A stretch of 7,026 nt of DNA from DASTCC01 sp035711465 (GTDB lineage Bacteria; Acidobacteriota; Vicinamibacteria; Vicinamibacterales; SCN-69-37): assembly GCA_035711465.1 (NCBI GenBank), contig DASTCC010000460.1:1-7026 (forward strand), given 5' to 3'. A program made the translations under genes and the position numbers. The notes beneath the pieces were generated by a model. It searched no databases, was not told the DNA's origin, and was given only the letters and a program-made list of their open reading frames with translations. Below, one piece after another: positions 6,084-7,026 of this stretch (its first letter is position 1; every line of letters begins with the position of its first letter).

Positions 6084-7026
6084 ATGGACACGGTGACGTT
6101 GAGCATTGATGGCCAGCCGGTCACGGTCGAGAAGGGCAAAACCGTCCTTCAGGCCGCGATTCAGCACGGGGTCGATGTGCCCTACTACTGCTATCACCCC
6201 GGCCTCGGCGTCGACGGGTCCTGCCGCGTCTGCATCGTCAAGATTGAGAAGATGGCCAAGCTGCAGACGGCGTGCTCGACGATCTGCACCGACGGCATGG
6301 CCGTCACGACCAACTCGCCGGACGTCATCGAGGCGCGCGCCAGCGTCTTCGAGTTCCTGCTCGCCAATCATCCGCTCGACTGCCCGGTCTGCGACAAGGG
6401 CGGCGAGTGTCCGCTCCAGGATTTCTCGTACACGTTCGGCCCCGAGCGCAGCCGCATGGAGTTCCCGCGCCGCGTGTTCGACGGCGAGGGCGTCAAGGCC
6501 GACGTCGACTTCGGGCCGACGCTGATGCTCAACCGCAATCGCTGCATCCTCTGCACGCGCTGCGTCCGCTTCATGGACGAGGTCGACGGCGACGCGCAGA
6601 TCGGGATCACGCAGCGCGGCTACCACAGCGAGATCTCGACGTTCGCCGAGCAGGGCGTGATCTCGCTGCTCTCGGGCAACCTGATGGACGTCTGCCCGGT
6701 CGGCGCGATCACGACGCGTCAGTACCGGTTCAAGTCGCGGCCGTGGGACAACCCGCACGCCGTCGATACGATCTGCACGCTCTGCGAAAAAGGCTGCAAC
6801 ACGACCGCGTGGATCAAGGCCAAACCGGAATGGGCCAAGGGCGCGCGGCTGATCCGCATGACGCCGCGGTTCAACGCGGACGTGAACAGCTACTGGATGT
6901 GCGACATCGGCCGGTTCGACTTCGGCTGGATCGAAGGCGACGACCGCCTGCAGAAGCCGCTCGTCCGCGATGAGAAGGGCGTGCAGCAGCCAGCGTCGTG
7001 GCGCGATGCCGTGGCGAAGGTGGCCG
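6084..7026 (+). CDS. nuoG: NADH-quinone oxidoreductase subunit G, 3' truncated by the window
   Basis: The first 314 residues of a NuoG-like iron-sulfur subunit are present, and the frame is open at the window end. NuoG belongs to the peripheral arm of respiratory complex I and carries electrons from NuoF towards quinone. An N-terminal ferredoxin domain holds the [2Fe-2S] N1b ligands C36, C47, C50 and C64. H96, C100, C103 and C109 form the histidine-type N5 site. C154, C157, C160 and C204 fit N4. C231, C234, C238 and C273 fit the extra N7 cluster at the start of the molybdopterin-oxidoreductase-like domain. KPLVRD near residue 291 begins that domain. ATG 6084 is the first start after an in-frame TGA at 6075. 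The gene upstream is not a nuo gene, so nuoE/nuoF are not adjacent on that side. A NuoG-like formate dehydrogenase or hydrogenase subunit is possible, because the diagnostic C-terminal part is outside the window. Confidence 0.9.
   Translation, partial: MDTVTLSIDGQPVTVEKGKTVLQAAIQHGVDVPYYCYHPGLGVDGSCRVCIVKIEKMAKLQTACSTICTDGMAVTTNSPDVIEARASVFEFLLANHPLDCPVCDKGGECPLQDFSYTFGPERSRMEFPRRVFDGEGVKADVDFGPTLMLNRNRCILCTRCVRFMDEVDGDAQIGITQRGYHSEISTFAEQGVISLLSGNLMDVCPVGAITTRQYRFKSRPWDNPHAVDTICTLCEKGCNTTAWIKAKPEWAKGARLIRMTPRFNADVNSYWMCDIGRFDFGWIEGDDRLQKPLVRDEKGVQQPASWRDAVAKVA

Noticed and set aside
6272..6973. Open frames overlapping nuoG on both strands (also 6051-6758 minus)
   Set aside because: The nuoG frame contains all four iron-sulfur ligand sets in order. 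The alternatives are Arg/Ala- or Asp/Val-rich shadows.

Overview
The window is high-GC bacterial DNA with four genes, all on the + strand and tightly packed. The mix suggests an environmental, aerobic-type, Gram-negative-like bacterium. It has an N-terminally extended exported M1 metallopeptidase, a DUF2723/TMEM260-type membrane glycosyltransferase with a TPR tail, a membrane-anchored SpoIIE/RsbU-type phosphatase and a complex I NuoG subunit. I lean towards Acidobacteriota, perhaps the Vicinamibacteria lineage. That is an impression from protein style and intergenic repeats, not a demonstrated placement.

Layout. Positions 19-1242 encode a two-TM-segment PP2C (SpoIIE-type) Ser/Thr phosphatase, whose frame is open to the window edge. 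After an 80-nt gap, 1323-4028 encodes a secreted M1-family zinc peptidase with HEXXH-x18-E, but without a recognisable GXMEN motif. A 68-nt gap follows, carrying [G/A]GGCTGC heptamer repeats and a -10-like TATCAT. Next is 4097-5965, a GTG-initiated DUF2723 polytopic protein. Its stop codon lies inside a 109-nt near-perfect palindrome (5954-6062), the most striking non-coding structure here. Directly after it come a TATACT box and nuoG (6084 to beyond the window end), with ligand sets for clusters N1b, N5, N4 and N7.

How the genes relate. There is no obvious single pathway. The phosphatase (signalling), the exported peptidase and the putative glycosyltransferase (envelope) could be a loose co-directional group. 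nuoG looks like the start of a separate transcription unit, isolated by the palindrome. Three starts (19, 4097, 6084) each sit 6-9 nt after a TATNNN -10-like hexamer and lack a convincing Shine-Dalgarno sequence, which hints at leaderless transcripts. I found no tRNA, rRNA, CRISPR array, transposase gene or minus-strand gene. The clearest candidates for something undescribed are the palindrome and the altered peptidase active site; I do not see a complete novel multi-gene system.
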